From: Haloechinothrix aidingensis
Lineage (GTDB): Bacteria > Actinomycetota > Actinomycetes > Mycobacteriales > Pseudonocardiaceae
DNA: 64,000 nt
NCBI RefSeq assembly: GCF_013450155.1
Contig: NZ_JACCKD010000006.1
Coordinates: forward strand, 62,001 to 126,000
Reading direction: 5' to 3'
The position numbers and the translations under genes are program-made. Below are positions 42,337 to 49,960 of the stretch, piece by piece. Within the stretch, counting starts at the first letter, position 1. Every line of letters begins with the position of its first letter. Below the pieces are notes generated by a model, which did not search any database, was not told the origin of the DNA, and saw nothing but the letters and a program-made list of their open reading frames with translations.

Positions 42337-42969
42337 TCAGCGCTGTCCGGCCAGTGCGGCCAGTACGCGGCCGAACAGGTCCTCGGGGACGGAGTGCTCG
42401 TCGATACTGGACTCCACCGCGAGCCCGTTGGAAAGTGCGAGCACGACGACGGCTGCCTCTTCCCCGTCGAACGGTAGGTCCAGGCCGTGCTGCTCGGCGA
42501 AGCGTTCGATCAACCCGGCAACCGACGACCGTAGCTCGCGGCGCTTGTCGCGCAGCGCGGCGCGGACCGCGGGGTCGCGGGTGCCGTGCACGGCGTAGGA
42601 GATCAGTAGCCGCTGCCACCTTGCTCCGGTGTGGATGGCCGTCATCAGCTGGGCACCCGCGTCGTGGAGCGCCTGCCTGCTTCCGGTGACCGTGTCGAGA
42701 ACTGCGGCGGCTTCGCGCTGCCGGTCGGCGAGGTAGTCCTCCATCAGCGCCAGCACGAGATCGCTCTTGCTGCGGAAGTTGGAGTAGACGGCGCCCTTGG
42801 TGAGCCCGGCGGCCGCCGCGACCTCGTCGACCGACGCGGCCTCGATGCCCCGCTCGGAGAACACCGCAAGCGCCGCGTCCAGAACCTTGCGCTTCGTCTC
42901 CTCGCGGGCCGGGCGACCACGCTGGACCGGAGGGTCGGTACCGGTAGTCGAGACGGCCGTGCCGGTCAT
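42337..42969 (-). CDS. TetR-family transcriptional regulator
   Basis: A 210-residue TetR regulator: HTH about 25-70 (VLDAALAVFSERGIEAASVD, GLTKGAVYSNFRSKSDLVLAL), C-terminal TetR_C_6-like helices with AHAGAQLM-type ligand pocket features (LHDAGAQLMTAI). It follows the lipase-like gene by 38 bp in the same direction and is probably co-transcribed, so the palindrome in front of the pair may be its own operator (autoregulation). Confidence 0.9.
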   Translation of the reverse strand: MTGTAVSTTGTDPPVQRGRPAREETKRKVLDAALAVFSERGIEAASVDEVAAAAGLTKGAVYSNFRSKSDLVLALMEDYLADRQREAAAVLDTVTGSRQALHDAGAQLMTAIHTGARWQRLLISYAVHGTRDPAVRAALRDKRRELRSSVAGLIERFAEQHGLDLPFDGEEAAVVVLALSNGLAVESSIDEHSVPEDLFGRVLAALAGQR

Positions 42970-43007
42970 CGCACCGTGCCCCCGTGCGGGCGGTTCGAAC
43001 GGAGCCG

Positions 43008-44261
43008 TCACGACGCGCCCAGGCACGTGCTCGTCGCCTGCTGTCCCGCGAACCGCCCGGCCAGGTACTCGACGGCGAGCGGGGCCCCGGCCACGGCGGC
43101 AGCGACGTGGTCGCCGGCTACGGTCTGGAAGGACACGGTCGAGCCGGCCGCGCACCAGTCGTTGTGCAGCCGCAGGCCGTGGTCGTAGGGCACCACCTCG
43201 TCGGCGGGCGAGTGGTAGATCAGGGCAGGGGCCTCCGGGGCGGCCGTGCCGAGCCGGATATCGGCGAAGACATCCTGCCATTCCGGGAGCGACATCGGGT
43301 CGTCCACCGTGGTGAACTCCTCGAGCTCGCGGAACGCGTACTCCTGGGACAGCTCCTCGGTGCACATGGTGCTGATATCCGCGGCCATCTCCTCGCCGTC
43401 GGCGTTGAGGATCTCCTCGAACGGGGCGTCGGGGTAGGCCCGTGCCAGGCCGACCGCGCCTGCCAGCACCAGCCCGCTGGCCGGGCCGCCGTCGTGCAGC
43501 CGCGCCACGTCCCCGACATCGGCCGGTGCTGCGCCGACCGCTGCGCCCGCGGTGCTCAGCTCCGGCGCGTATCCTGCAGCCAGCTCGGCGGACCATCCGG
43601 TGGCGAAGCCGCCTTCCGAGTAGCCCCAGAGTCCGACGGGTGCATCGGAGTCCACGTTCGCATCCCCGAGGTTCTGCGCGGCACGCGCCGCATCGAGCTG
43701 CGCGTGGCCCAGCGACCGCCCCGCGACGTAGGTGTGCGGACCCGGCGTGCCGAGACCCTCGTAGTCGGTGACCACCACGGCCCAGCCACGTGCCAGCGCC
43801 TGCTCGAACAAGCTGTACTCGGACTCCTCGCCCTTGGCCATCAGGTACGACGGCGCGCACTCCGGGCCGAGCCCGTGCGTCCCCACGGCATAGGACACCA
43901 GCGGCCGGGCACCGTCACCCGTCCACTCCTCCTGCGGCACGATCACGGTTCCCGACACCGCATTGGCCTCGTGCTGCGCCGAGGTGGAACGGTAGAGGAC
44001 CTGCCATGCGTCCACCTCCGTCCCGAGACCGCCGGTGTTGCCGGCCACCTCGGCCGACCGTGACCGCAGGACGGCTCCCGGCGGCTCGTCGTCGAGATCA
44101 TCCGGCGGCGTGTAGAAGGGGTCGTCCTGTGGGGGTGGCATCTCCTGCGACGAGGCCGGGCTCGGGGCGGCGGCCGCTGCCGACGGTGCCGCCTGGGCCA
44201 GCGGTGCCGCAAGTACGGCTGCCGTGAGGATCGTGAGTGTGCGCTGGACCTGCGAGGACAT
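43008..44261 (-). CDS. Secreted lipase-family (LIP) alpha/beta hydrolase
   Basis: A 417-residue exported hydrolase with start at 44261 after GGGAGG. The signal peptide ends near AQAAPSAAAAAP. The mature enzyme has the secretory-lipase layout: YRSTSAQHEANAVSGTVIVP, WAVVVTDYEGLGTPG, nucleophile GLWGYSEGGFAT, LIYHSPADEVVPY with the acid, and DHVAAAV with the His. Relatives hydrolyse triacylglycerol or esters. First gene of a two-gene operon with the TetR gene; expression is probably induced by lipids. Confidence 0.9.
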   Translation of the reverse strand: MSSQVQRTLTILTAAVLAAPLAQAAPSAAAAAPSPASSQEMPPPQDDPFYTPPDDLDDEPPGAVLRSRSAEVAGNTGGLGTEVDAWQVLYRSTSAQHEANAVSGTVIVPQEEWTGDGARPLVSYAVGTHGLGPECAPSYLMAKGEESEYSLFEQALARGWAVVVTDYEGLGTPGPHTYVAGRSLGHAQLDAARAAQNLGDANVDSDAPVGLWGYSEGGFATGWSAELAAGYAPELSTAGAAVGAAPADVGDVARLHDGGPASGLVLAGAVGLARAYPDAPFEEILNADGEEMAADISTMCTEELSQEYAFRELEEFTTVDDPMSLPEWQDVFADIRLGTAAPEAPALIYHSPADEVVPYDHGLRLHNDWCAAGSTVSFQTVAGDHVAAAVAGAPLAVEYLAGRFAGQQATSTCLGAS

Positions 44262-44282
44262 CGTCGGCCTCCCGATACCGGT

Positions 44283-44297
44283 CGGTATTGAATACCG
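44283..44297. promoter_or_regulatory. Palindromic operator in front of the lipase-TetR operon
   Basis: CGGTATT-G-AATACCG, 22 bp upstream of the lipase start, with the related half-site GATACCG just before it. A second perfect palindrome TGACGCGCGTCA lies at 44312-44323. The first overlaps the expected promoter and is the likely TetR site. Confidence 0.65.
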
Positions 44298-44452
44298 CGC
44301 AGTATCGAATATGACGCGCGTCACGTCAACGATGGATCCGCGAGCGCGGGCGGGGTGAACGTCCGGGCTACGGCGGAATCGGTACAGCGAAAGGTGACAG
44401 TGCTGTATCCCCCGGATGTGATCAGGGCAACTGCTTCACCCACTTCTCGTAG

Positions 44453-44471
44453 TTAGGTTTGGTTTACCTAA
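44453..44471. promoter_or_regulatory. IdeR/DmdR iron box upstream of the siderophore uptake operon
   Basis: TTAGGTTTGGTTTACCTAA is a 19-bp near-match to the actinobacterial iron box (17 of 19 positions of TTAGGTTAGGCTAACCTAA). It lies 40 bp before the ATPase GTG start. Iron-loaded IdeR/DmdR should repress the operon. Confidence 0.9.
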
Positions 44472-44511
44472 TGCGGTAGGGTCACTTTCCGGTGACCACG
44501 GGAGGCGTTCT

Positions 44512-45315
44512 GTGACTGTTGGTGATGTGCGGGTGGCGACCGACAAGCTCGCTGCCGGGTACGGCAAGAGCCGTGTCGTGGACGACGTGGATCTCACGTT
44601 GCCTGCCGGCGAGGTCACGGTGCTGGTGGGGCCGAACGGCTGTGGCAAGTCGACGCTGCTGCGGACCGTGGCGGGCTTGCTGCCTGCGCTCGGCGGCGCG
44701 GTGCACGTCGACGGCGCCCCGCTGCGCTCACTGTCGCGCCGCGCGCTGTCGCAACGGCTGGCCTTCCTGCCACAGGCCTCGCACGTCCCGGCGGGTGTGA
44801 CCGTCCGGGAGCTCGTCAGGCACGGCCGCTACGCCCATCGCGGTGCGTTCGCCAGGCACACGGACGAGGACCGCGAGTCGATCCGGTGGGCGTTGTCCGT
44901 CACCGACGCCGAGCCGCTCGCCGACAAGTGCCTCGACGAGCTGTCCGGTGGCGAGCGGCAACGCGCCTGGCTGGCCACCGTGCTTGCGCAGCGGACGAGC
45001 ATACTGCTGCTCGACGAACCGACCACCTACCTCGATCTGCGGCACCAGTTCGACGTGCTCGACGTGGTGCGCAGGCTGGCACGTGAGTACCACATCGCGT
45101 GTGGCGTCGTGCTGCACGACCTGATGCATGCGGCCGCGTACGGCGACCGGCTCGTGGTCGTCGCCGAGGGCGCGGTGCTGCGGTCGGGGCCGCCGGAGGA
45201 GGTGTTGGCCTCCGATGCCATCGAGCGCGCGTTCGGCCTCAGCGTCAGCGTGGTTCGTGACCCCGGCACGGGGTACCTGACCTGTTTCCCCCAGCGGCCG
45301 CCGGCCGCGCTGTAA
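44512..45315 (+). CDS. Iron-siderophore ABC transporter, ATP-binding protein (FecE/FepC type)
   Basis: A 267-residue ATPase with GTG start after GGAGGC. Walker A VGPNGCGKST, signature LSGGERQRAWLA, Walker B ILLLDEPTTYLD and H-loop VLHD. It powers import of ferric siderophore through the permease encoded downstream. The order ATPase, binding protein, permease is unusual (binding protein is often first) but all three are co-directional and follow an iron box. Confidence 0.95.
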   Translation: MTVGDVRVATDKLAAGYGKSRVVDDVDLTLPAGEVTVLVGPNGCGKSTLLRTVAGLLPALGGAVHVDGAPLRSLSRRALSQRLAFLPQASHVPAGVTVRELVRHGRYAHRGAFARHTDEDRESIRWALSVTDAEPLADKCLDELSGGERQRAWLATVLAQRTSILLLDEPTTYLDLRHQFDVLDVVRRLAREYHIACGVVLHDLMHAAAYGDRLVVVAEGAVLRSGPPEEVLASDAIERAFGLSVSVVRDPGTGYLTCFPQRPPAAL

Positions 45316-45361
45316 CCGGTCGTCCGAGCGCAGGGCGACGGACAATGAAGGAGGAACGTAG

Positions 45362-46345
45362 ATGAACATGCTCGTACGTGCGGTGACGGCTGGTGGAGCA
45401 GCCGTCGCGCTGGCACTGTCGGCGGGATGCGGCAGCGGCTCGGTCGCCGATCCCGGCGCCGAGGAGACCACGGCCGAGTCGGGGTCGATCAGTGTGGCGA
45501 CCGCCAAGGGCGACGTGGAGCTGAGCGAGCCCGCGACGGATGTGGTATCCCTCGAATGGTCCTACACCGAGGAGCTGCTCGCGCTCGGCGTGACACCGGT
45601 GGGTGTGGCCGACAGCGAGGCGTACGGCGACTGGGTTTCCGCTCCCGGCGCCGAGCTACCGGACGATGTGACCGACGTCGGTTCCCGGCAGGAGCCGAGC
45701 ATCGAAAAGATCAAGCAACTCGACCCGGACGTGATCGTCTCCGACGTCGACCGGCTGGAGGCCAACTTCGACCAGCTCAACGACATCGCGCCGGTGCTCG
45801 CTTTCCAGCCGACCGACGGGCCCGCGCTCGAGACGATGCGGCAGAACTTCGGTGAACTGGCGAAGGCGGTCGGCAAGCAGGACGAGGCCGACGAGGTACT
45901 CGCCGACCTGGACGACAAGGTCGACGAGGTCGAGGGCAGGCTCGACGACGCGGGCGAGGCAGGCAGTACCTTCGCGCTCGCCCAAGGGTTCACCGCGGAA
46001 GGTTCGCCCGGTATCCGCATGTTCACCGGCGAGTCCCTCGCAGGCACGTTGATCGAATCGGTGGGTCTGGAGAACGGCTGGTCCGGCGAACCGGACGACT
46101 GGGGTATGACGACCGTCGGTGTCGAGAGCCTGACCCAGGTGGACTCGGACGCGACCTTCCTCTACATCGCGCTGGAGGACGATGACCCGTTCACCGGCGC
46201 GCTCGCCGACAACGAGGTGTGGACGGAGCTGCCGTTCGTCGCCGAGGATCGGGTGCGGGCGCTCGACCCCGGCACCTGGGTCTTCGGTGGGCCGCTTTCG
46301 GCGATGCAGTTGCTCGACGAGACCGCGGCCGCCTTCGAGGCGTGA
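45362..46345 (+). CDS. Iron-siderophore substrate-binding lipoprotein
   Basis: A 327-residue lipoprotein (lipobox LSAGC, Cys23). The FecB/FhuD-like fold is seen from VVSLEWSYTEELLALGVTPVGVAD, read here as VVSLEWSYTEELLALG then TPVGVAD, with DVGSRQEPSIEKIKQLDPDV and the second lobe GIRMFTGESLAGTLIES. It captures the ferric siderophore outside the membrane and delivers it to the permease. AAGGAGG lies before the ATG. The ligand is most simply the siderophore made by the operon at 50-57 kb. Confidence 0.94.
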   Translation: MNMLVRAVTAGGAAVALALSAGCGSGSVADPGAEETTAESGSISVATAKGDVELSEPATDVVSLEWSYTEELLALGVTPVGVADSEAYGDWVSAPGAELPDDVTDVGSRQEPSIEKIKQLDPDVIVSDVDRLEANFDQLNDIAPVLAFQPTDGPALETMRQNFGELAKAVGKQDEADEVLADLDDKVDEVEGRLDDAGEAGSTFALAQGFTAEGSPGIRMFTGESLAGTLIESVGLENGWSGEPDDWGMTTVGVESLTQVDSDATFLYIALEDDDPFTGALADNEVWTELPFVAEDRVRALDPGTWVFGGPLSAMQLLDETAAAFEA

Positions 46346-46364
46346 CGGAGGGGATCCGAACGCC

Positions 46365-48407
46365 GTGCTGAAGGCCAAGCGCGCCCCGCTGCGCCGCCCA
46401 CCTGTCCTGTTGGTGGGCGGCGCAGCCGCGTGCGCGCTGATCGCCGTCACCGTGGTGCATCTCGGGATCGGCGCGTCCGGCGTGGGCATCGCCGAGATCG
46501 CAGGCGTGCTGGCAGGCAACCCCGACCCGCACACCGAGGCGATGCTGTGGGGGTCGCGGCTACCGCGCACCCTTGCCGGCCTTGTCGCGGGCGCCGCGCT
46601 GGGCACCTCCGGCAGCCTGATCCAGGGCGTGACACGGAACCCGCTCGCCGCGCCGGACACGCTCGGCATCAACGCGGGGGCGTACCTCGCCGTGGTCGCC
46701 GTGGCGTTCACCGGGCTGGACGTCGGGTTGCTCACCGGGGGAGGGGTGGCCTTCGTCGGCGGGCTGGCCGCCATGGTCGTGGTCTACCTGCTGACCGTGG
46801 GTGGCGTGCTCACCCCTGGACGGGTGCTGCTCGCGGGTGCCGCGGTGACGCTCGCCGGCCTCGCGACCGCCGACTTCCTGCAGATCCTGGACGAGAACTC
46901 GACGCGTGGCCTGTACTTCTGGGGCCAGGGGTCCCTGCTGCAGACGGGGATCGAGCGGCCGCTCGCGTTCGGTGCTGTCGTGCTCTGCGCACTGCTGCTC
47001 GCCCCGTTGCTCGCCCGCCCGATCGACCTGATCTCGCTCGGCGACGAGACAGCGGAGTCACTCGGGGTGCGGGTCGGCCGCGTCCGGCCCGCCACGCTGC
47101 TGCTGGCCGTCGTGCTGACGGCCGCGGCGGTCAGCGTCGCGGGCCCCGTGGCGTTCGTCGGGCTGGTCGCCGCCGTCGGCGTGCGGATGCTCGGTGTCGG
47201 CGGGCACGCCGCGCGGTTGCCGATCGCCGGGTTGTTCGGCGCCGCGCTCGTGCTCGCCGCCGACGCCGGAGCGCAGCTGGTCCTGCCTCCGTCCGCCGGG
47301 TACGGGGAGTTGCCCGTCGGTGTGGTGACCGCGCTGATCGGCGGGCCGGTGTTCGTGCTGCTCGCGCGCCGGATCGTCACCGGGGACGCCGATGTGGGTG
47401 CCGCCGTGACCGCGATCAGGCCACTGGCGACACGCAACTACGCCGTCGTGCTCGGGCTGTGCCTTGCCGTGCTGGCCGCGGTGATCGTCGTGGGGCTGCG
47501 CATCGGCGATGTGGAGGTCGGCTGGGGCGAGCTGGCAGCCGTCCTGAGTGGAGCGGGCGACTCGCTGGCACGGGACGTGATCGGCTACCGGCTGCCCAGG
47601 ATCCTGGTCGCCGCGCTCGCGGGCGCATGCCTCGCCGCGGCGGGCGCCGCCGTGCAGGCTGTGGTGCGTAACCCGCTGGCGGAGCCCAACCTGCTCGGTG
47701 TGACCCAGGGTTCGGCCGTCGGCGCCGTCCTGATGATCGTGGTGGTACCCGGTGCTCCGGCCGCCGCGCTGCCGCTGGCTGCCGTCGTCGGTGGCGTGCT
47801 CGCCATCTCCCTCGTCACGCTGATCGCCCGTGCCGGTGGCGGCCTGGATCCCACCCGGGTCGTGCTCGTCGGCCTCGGGTGTTCCTATACCGGTTCCGCC
47901 CTGGTGCAGATGATGGTGGTCGGGGCTCACATGAACCTCTCCGCGGCGCTGACCTGGCTGTCCGGCAGCACGTATGCCCGCGACCTGTCGGTGCTGGGGT
48001 GGCTGATCGCGCCGATCCTGGTCGGGCTGTTACTCGTGGTGAGCGCGCGGCCGGTCGACATGCTCGCCCTCGGCACGGACCTTCCGCGTGCCTTCGGGCT
48101 CGCACTCGGGCGTGCGCGGGTACTGATCCTCGGTAGTGCGGCCGTGCTGGCTTCCGGTGCGGCAGCGGTCGTCGGCACGGTCGGCTTCGTCGGCCTCGTC
48201 GCCCCGCACCTCGCACGCAGGATCGTGGGTAGCTCGACCGCGCGGCTGGTACCGACGGCAGCCATGCTCGGGGCCATTCTCGTCGTCACCGCCGACGGGC
48301 TCGGGCGTGCGCTGCTCGCCCCGCTGGAGATTCCGGTCGGTGTGGTGACCGCGCTGGTCGGTGCTCCCTACCTGATCTGGCTGCTGCGCCGGAGGTCGTC
48401 TGGCTGA
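46365..48407 (+). CDS. Fused double FecCD-type iron-siderophore permease (FhuB-like)
   Basis: A 680-residue permease, twice the usual 330, with two complete FecCD halves of about 340 residues each. The coupling motif appears in both: WGSRLPRTLAGLVAGAALG/LIQGVTRNPLAAPDTLG and YRLPRILVAALAGACLAAAG/VVRNPLAEPNLLG. About 20 membrane helices. Fused permeases such as FhuB carry hydroxamate siderophores, which agrees with the hydroxamate pathway nearby. GTG start at 46365 with GGAGGGG upstream. The last 40 bp overlap the convergent exporter gene. Confidence 0.95.
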   Translation: MLKAKRAPLRRPPVLLVGGAAACALIAVTVVHLGIGASGVGIAEIAGVLAGNPDPHTEAMLWGSRLPRTLAGLVAGAALGTSGSLIQGVTRNPLAAPDTLGINAGAYLAVVAVAFTGLDVGLLTGGGVAFVGGLAAMVVVYLLTVGGVLTPGRVLLAGAAVTLAGLATADFLQILDENSTRGLYFWGQGSLLQTGIERPLAFGAVVLCALLLAPLLARPIDLISLGDETAESLGVRVGRVRPATLLLAVVLTAAAVSVAGPVAFVGLVAAVGVRMLGVGGHAARLPIAGLFGAALVLAADAGAQLVLPPSAGYGELPVGVVTALIGGPVFVLLARRIVTGDADVGAAVTAIRPLATRNYAVVLGLCLAVLAAVIVVGLRIGDVEVGWGELAAVLSGAGDSLARDVIGYRLPRILVAALAGACLAAAGAAVQAVVRNPLAEPNLLGVTQGSAVGAVLMIVVVPGAPAAALPLAAVVGGVLAISLVTLIARAGGGLDPTRVVLVGLGCSYTGSALVQMMVVGAHMNLSAALTWLSGSTYARDLSVLGWLIAPILVGLLLVVSARPVDMLALGTDLPRAFGLALGRARVLILGSAAVLASGAAAVVGTVGFVGLVAPHLARRIVGSSTARLVPTAAMLGAILVVTADGLGRALLAPLEIPVGVVTALVGAPYLIWLLRRRSSG

Positions 48408-49783
48408 TCGGATGCGTGCTCGCCGGGCAGTTCCGCCGGGAGCAGCCGGTGTGCGAGGACGGCACCCGCCAGGCAGATCACGGTCGCGGCGAGGCAGACA
48501 CCGGTGAGCGCGGGGCCGGCCCCGTTCCCGTTCAGCGCGGTGAACAGCGCGCCGAACGCCGCCACCCCGGTCGCGGTACCCAGCGGTGAGCACGCGTTGG
48601 TCAGCCCGGATGCCATGCCGGTGCGCTCGGGAGGCACGACCGTGACCGTGACCGTCAGCAGCGGCGGGAAGATCAGCGCGGTGCCCGCACCGAGGAGCGC
48701 CATTCCGGCACAGGACAACGGCAGGCTTCCCGCGCTCGCCGCTATGGCCATAGTGGACAGACCGCTGCCCTGAAGCGCGAAGCCGGCCGCGACGACCCTG
48801 GACGGTCCCAGGCGCGCCTGGGCGGCCGGGACCGTCGTGCCCGCGACAGCGAGGCTCCCGGTCAGCGGCAGCAGCAGGATCCCGGTGTGCAGGGGAGAGG
48901 TCGCGGCGGTTTCCTGCAGCCACAGCGTGAGATACACGAGGGTGCCCAGGCTGGCCATCCTTCCGGTGAACATGAGGGCCGCCGCGCCGGCGAACGCGGC
49001 GCGGTCGCCTGCGCCGATGTCGAGCATGGCGTCCGGCCTGCGCTGGGTGCGGGCGAACGCGGGCAGCAGCACGCACAGCAAGCCGCCGGACGCGAGGGCG
49101 GGAAGCGACGTCCAGCCGAGTGAGCTACCGGTCGTCAGTGCTGCGTGCAGGGCGAGCAACGCGGCGACGCCCAGAACCGTGCCGGACACGTCCGTGCGCC
49201 GCGGGCCGGAGTGCCGCACGCCCGGTGGGAGCGTGATCACGGTGGCCAGGACGACGAACGTACCGACAGGCACGTTGAGCAGGAAGATCCACTGCCAGTC
49301 GAGTGCCGCGACCACACCACCGCCGACCACGGGACCGAGCGCGCCCGCCAGCGAGGACAGCGCGGCGAATGCGGCCATGGCCGAGCTCCTGGACCGTCCG
49401 TTGTGGGTGGTCGCGAGCAACGCGATGGCCGGAGCGAAGGCCAACGCGCCGCCTGCTCCCTGCACGGCCCGCGCTCCGATGAGCACCCCGATCGTCGGCG
49501 CGGTCGCGCACCCGAGCGAGGCAACGGTGAACACCGACATGCCCGCAGTGAACACCGTGCGATGACCGACGGCGTCCGACCACGTCCCCGCGGTGAGCAG
49601 CAGCGTGCCGAACGCGAGCGAGTAGGCCGATACCGTCCACGGCAGCACATCGGGACCCGCCCGCAGCTGTGCCCCGATGGCGGGCAACGCCACGTTGATG
49701 ACGGTCACATCGAGCGTCAGCATCACTCCCGACACGCTGACCAGCGCGAACGCCCATCGCCGGGTGGCTTCGCTGCGCGGCAC
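48368..49783 (-). CDS. MFS exporter (DHA2, 14-helix drug:H+ antiporter family), likely siderophore export
   Basis: A 471-residue transporter. The family start is ALVSVSGVMLTLDVTVINVALPA, visible as LTLDVTVINVALPAIG, with motif A-like LTAGTWSDAVGHR and motif C GALGPVVGG. GTG start with GGAGGA upstream. It is divergent from the biosynthetic operon and has its own iron box in the shared region, so export of the siderophore is the likely role. It could instead be a general drug pump that happens to be iron-regulated. Its 3' end overlaps the permease gene by 40 bp. Confidence 0.9.
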   Translation of the reverse strand: MPRSEATRRWAFALVSVSGVMLTLDVTVINVALPAIGAQLRAGPDVLPWTVSAYSLAFGTLLLTAGTWSDAVGHRTVFTAGMSVFTVASLGCATAPTIGVLIGARAVQGAGGALAFAPAIALLATTHNGRSRSSAMAAFAALSSLAGALGPVVGGGVVAALDWQWIFLLNVPVGTFVVLATVITLPPGVRHSGPRRTDVSGTVLGVAALLALHAALTTGSSLGWTSLPALASGGLLCVLLPAFARTQRRPDAMLDIGAGDRAAFAGAAALMFTGRMASLGTLVYLTLWLQETAATSPLHTGILLLPLTGSLAVAGTTVPAAQARLGPSRVVAAGFALQGSGLSTMAIAASAGSLPLSCAGMALLGAGTALIFPPLLTVTVTVVPPERTGMASGLTNACSPLGTATGVAAFGALFTALNGNGAGPALTGVCLAATVICLAGAVLAHRLLPAELPGEHASDQPDDLRRSSQIR

Positions 49784-49819
49784 ACTTCCTCCGATCGGTG
49801 CCCGGGTTGCGTGTCTTAG

Positions 49820-49838
49820 TTGGGTAAGGCTAACCTAA
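49820..49838. promoter_or_regulatory. IdeR/DmdR iron box (exporter side)
   Basis: TTGGGTAAGGCTAACCTAA, 17 of 19 positions of the consensus iron box, 36 bp from the exporter start on the minus strand. Confidence 0.9.
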
Positions 49839-49900
49839 TTCCAGTACCGTAAGCACTGTGATGCTCGCCATGGCGATCAGCTGGCTCAGCTGGTTGCGAA

Positions 49901-49919
49901 TTAGGCAAGCCTTGCCTAA
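49901..49919. promoter_or_regulatory. IdeR/DmdR iron box (biosynthesis side)
   Basis: TTAGGCAAGCCTTGCCTAA, a perfectly symmetric 19-mer around one central base, 41 bp before the first biosynthetic gene. It matches the outer conserved parts of the iron box but has a different core from the other two boxes. Confidence 0.88.
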
Positions 49920-49960
49920 TCTCTGGGTGTCGTTGGACCGCTGAGAACCCGGAGAGGCCG

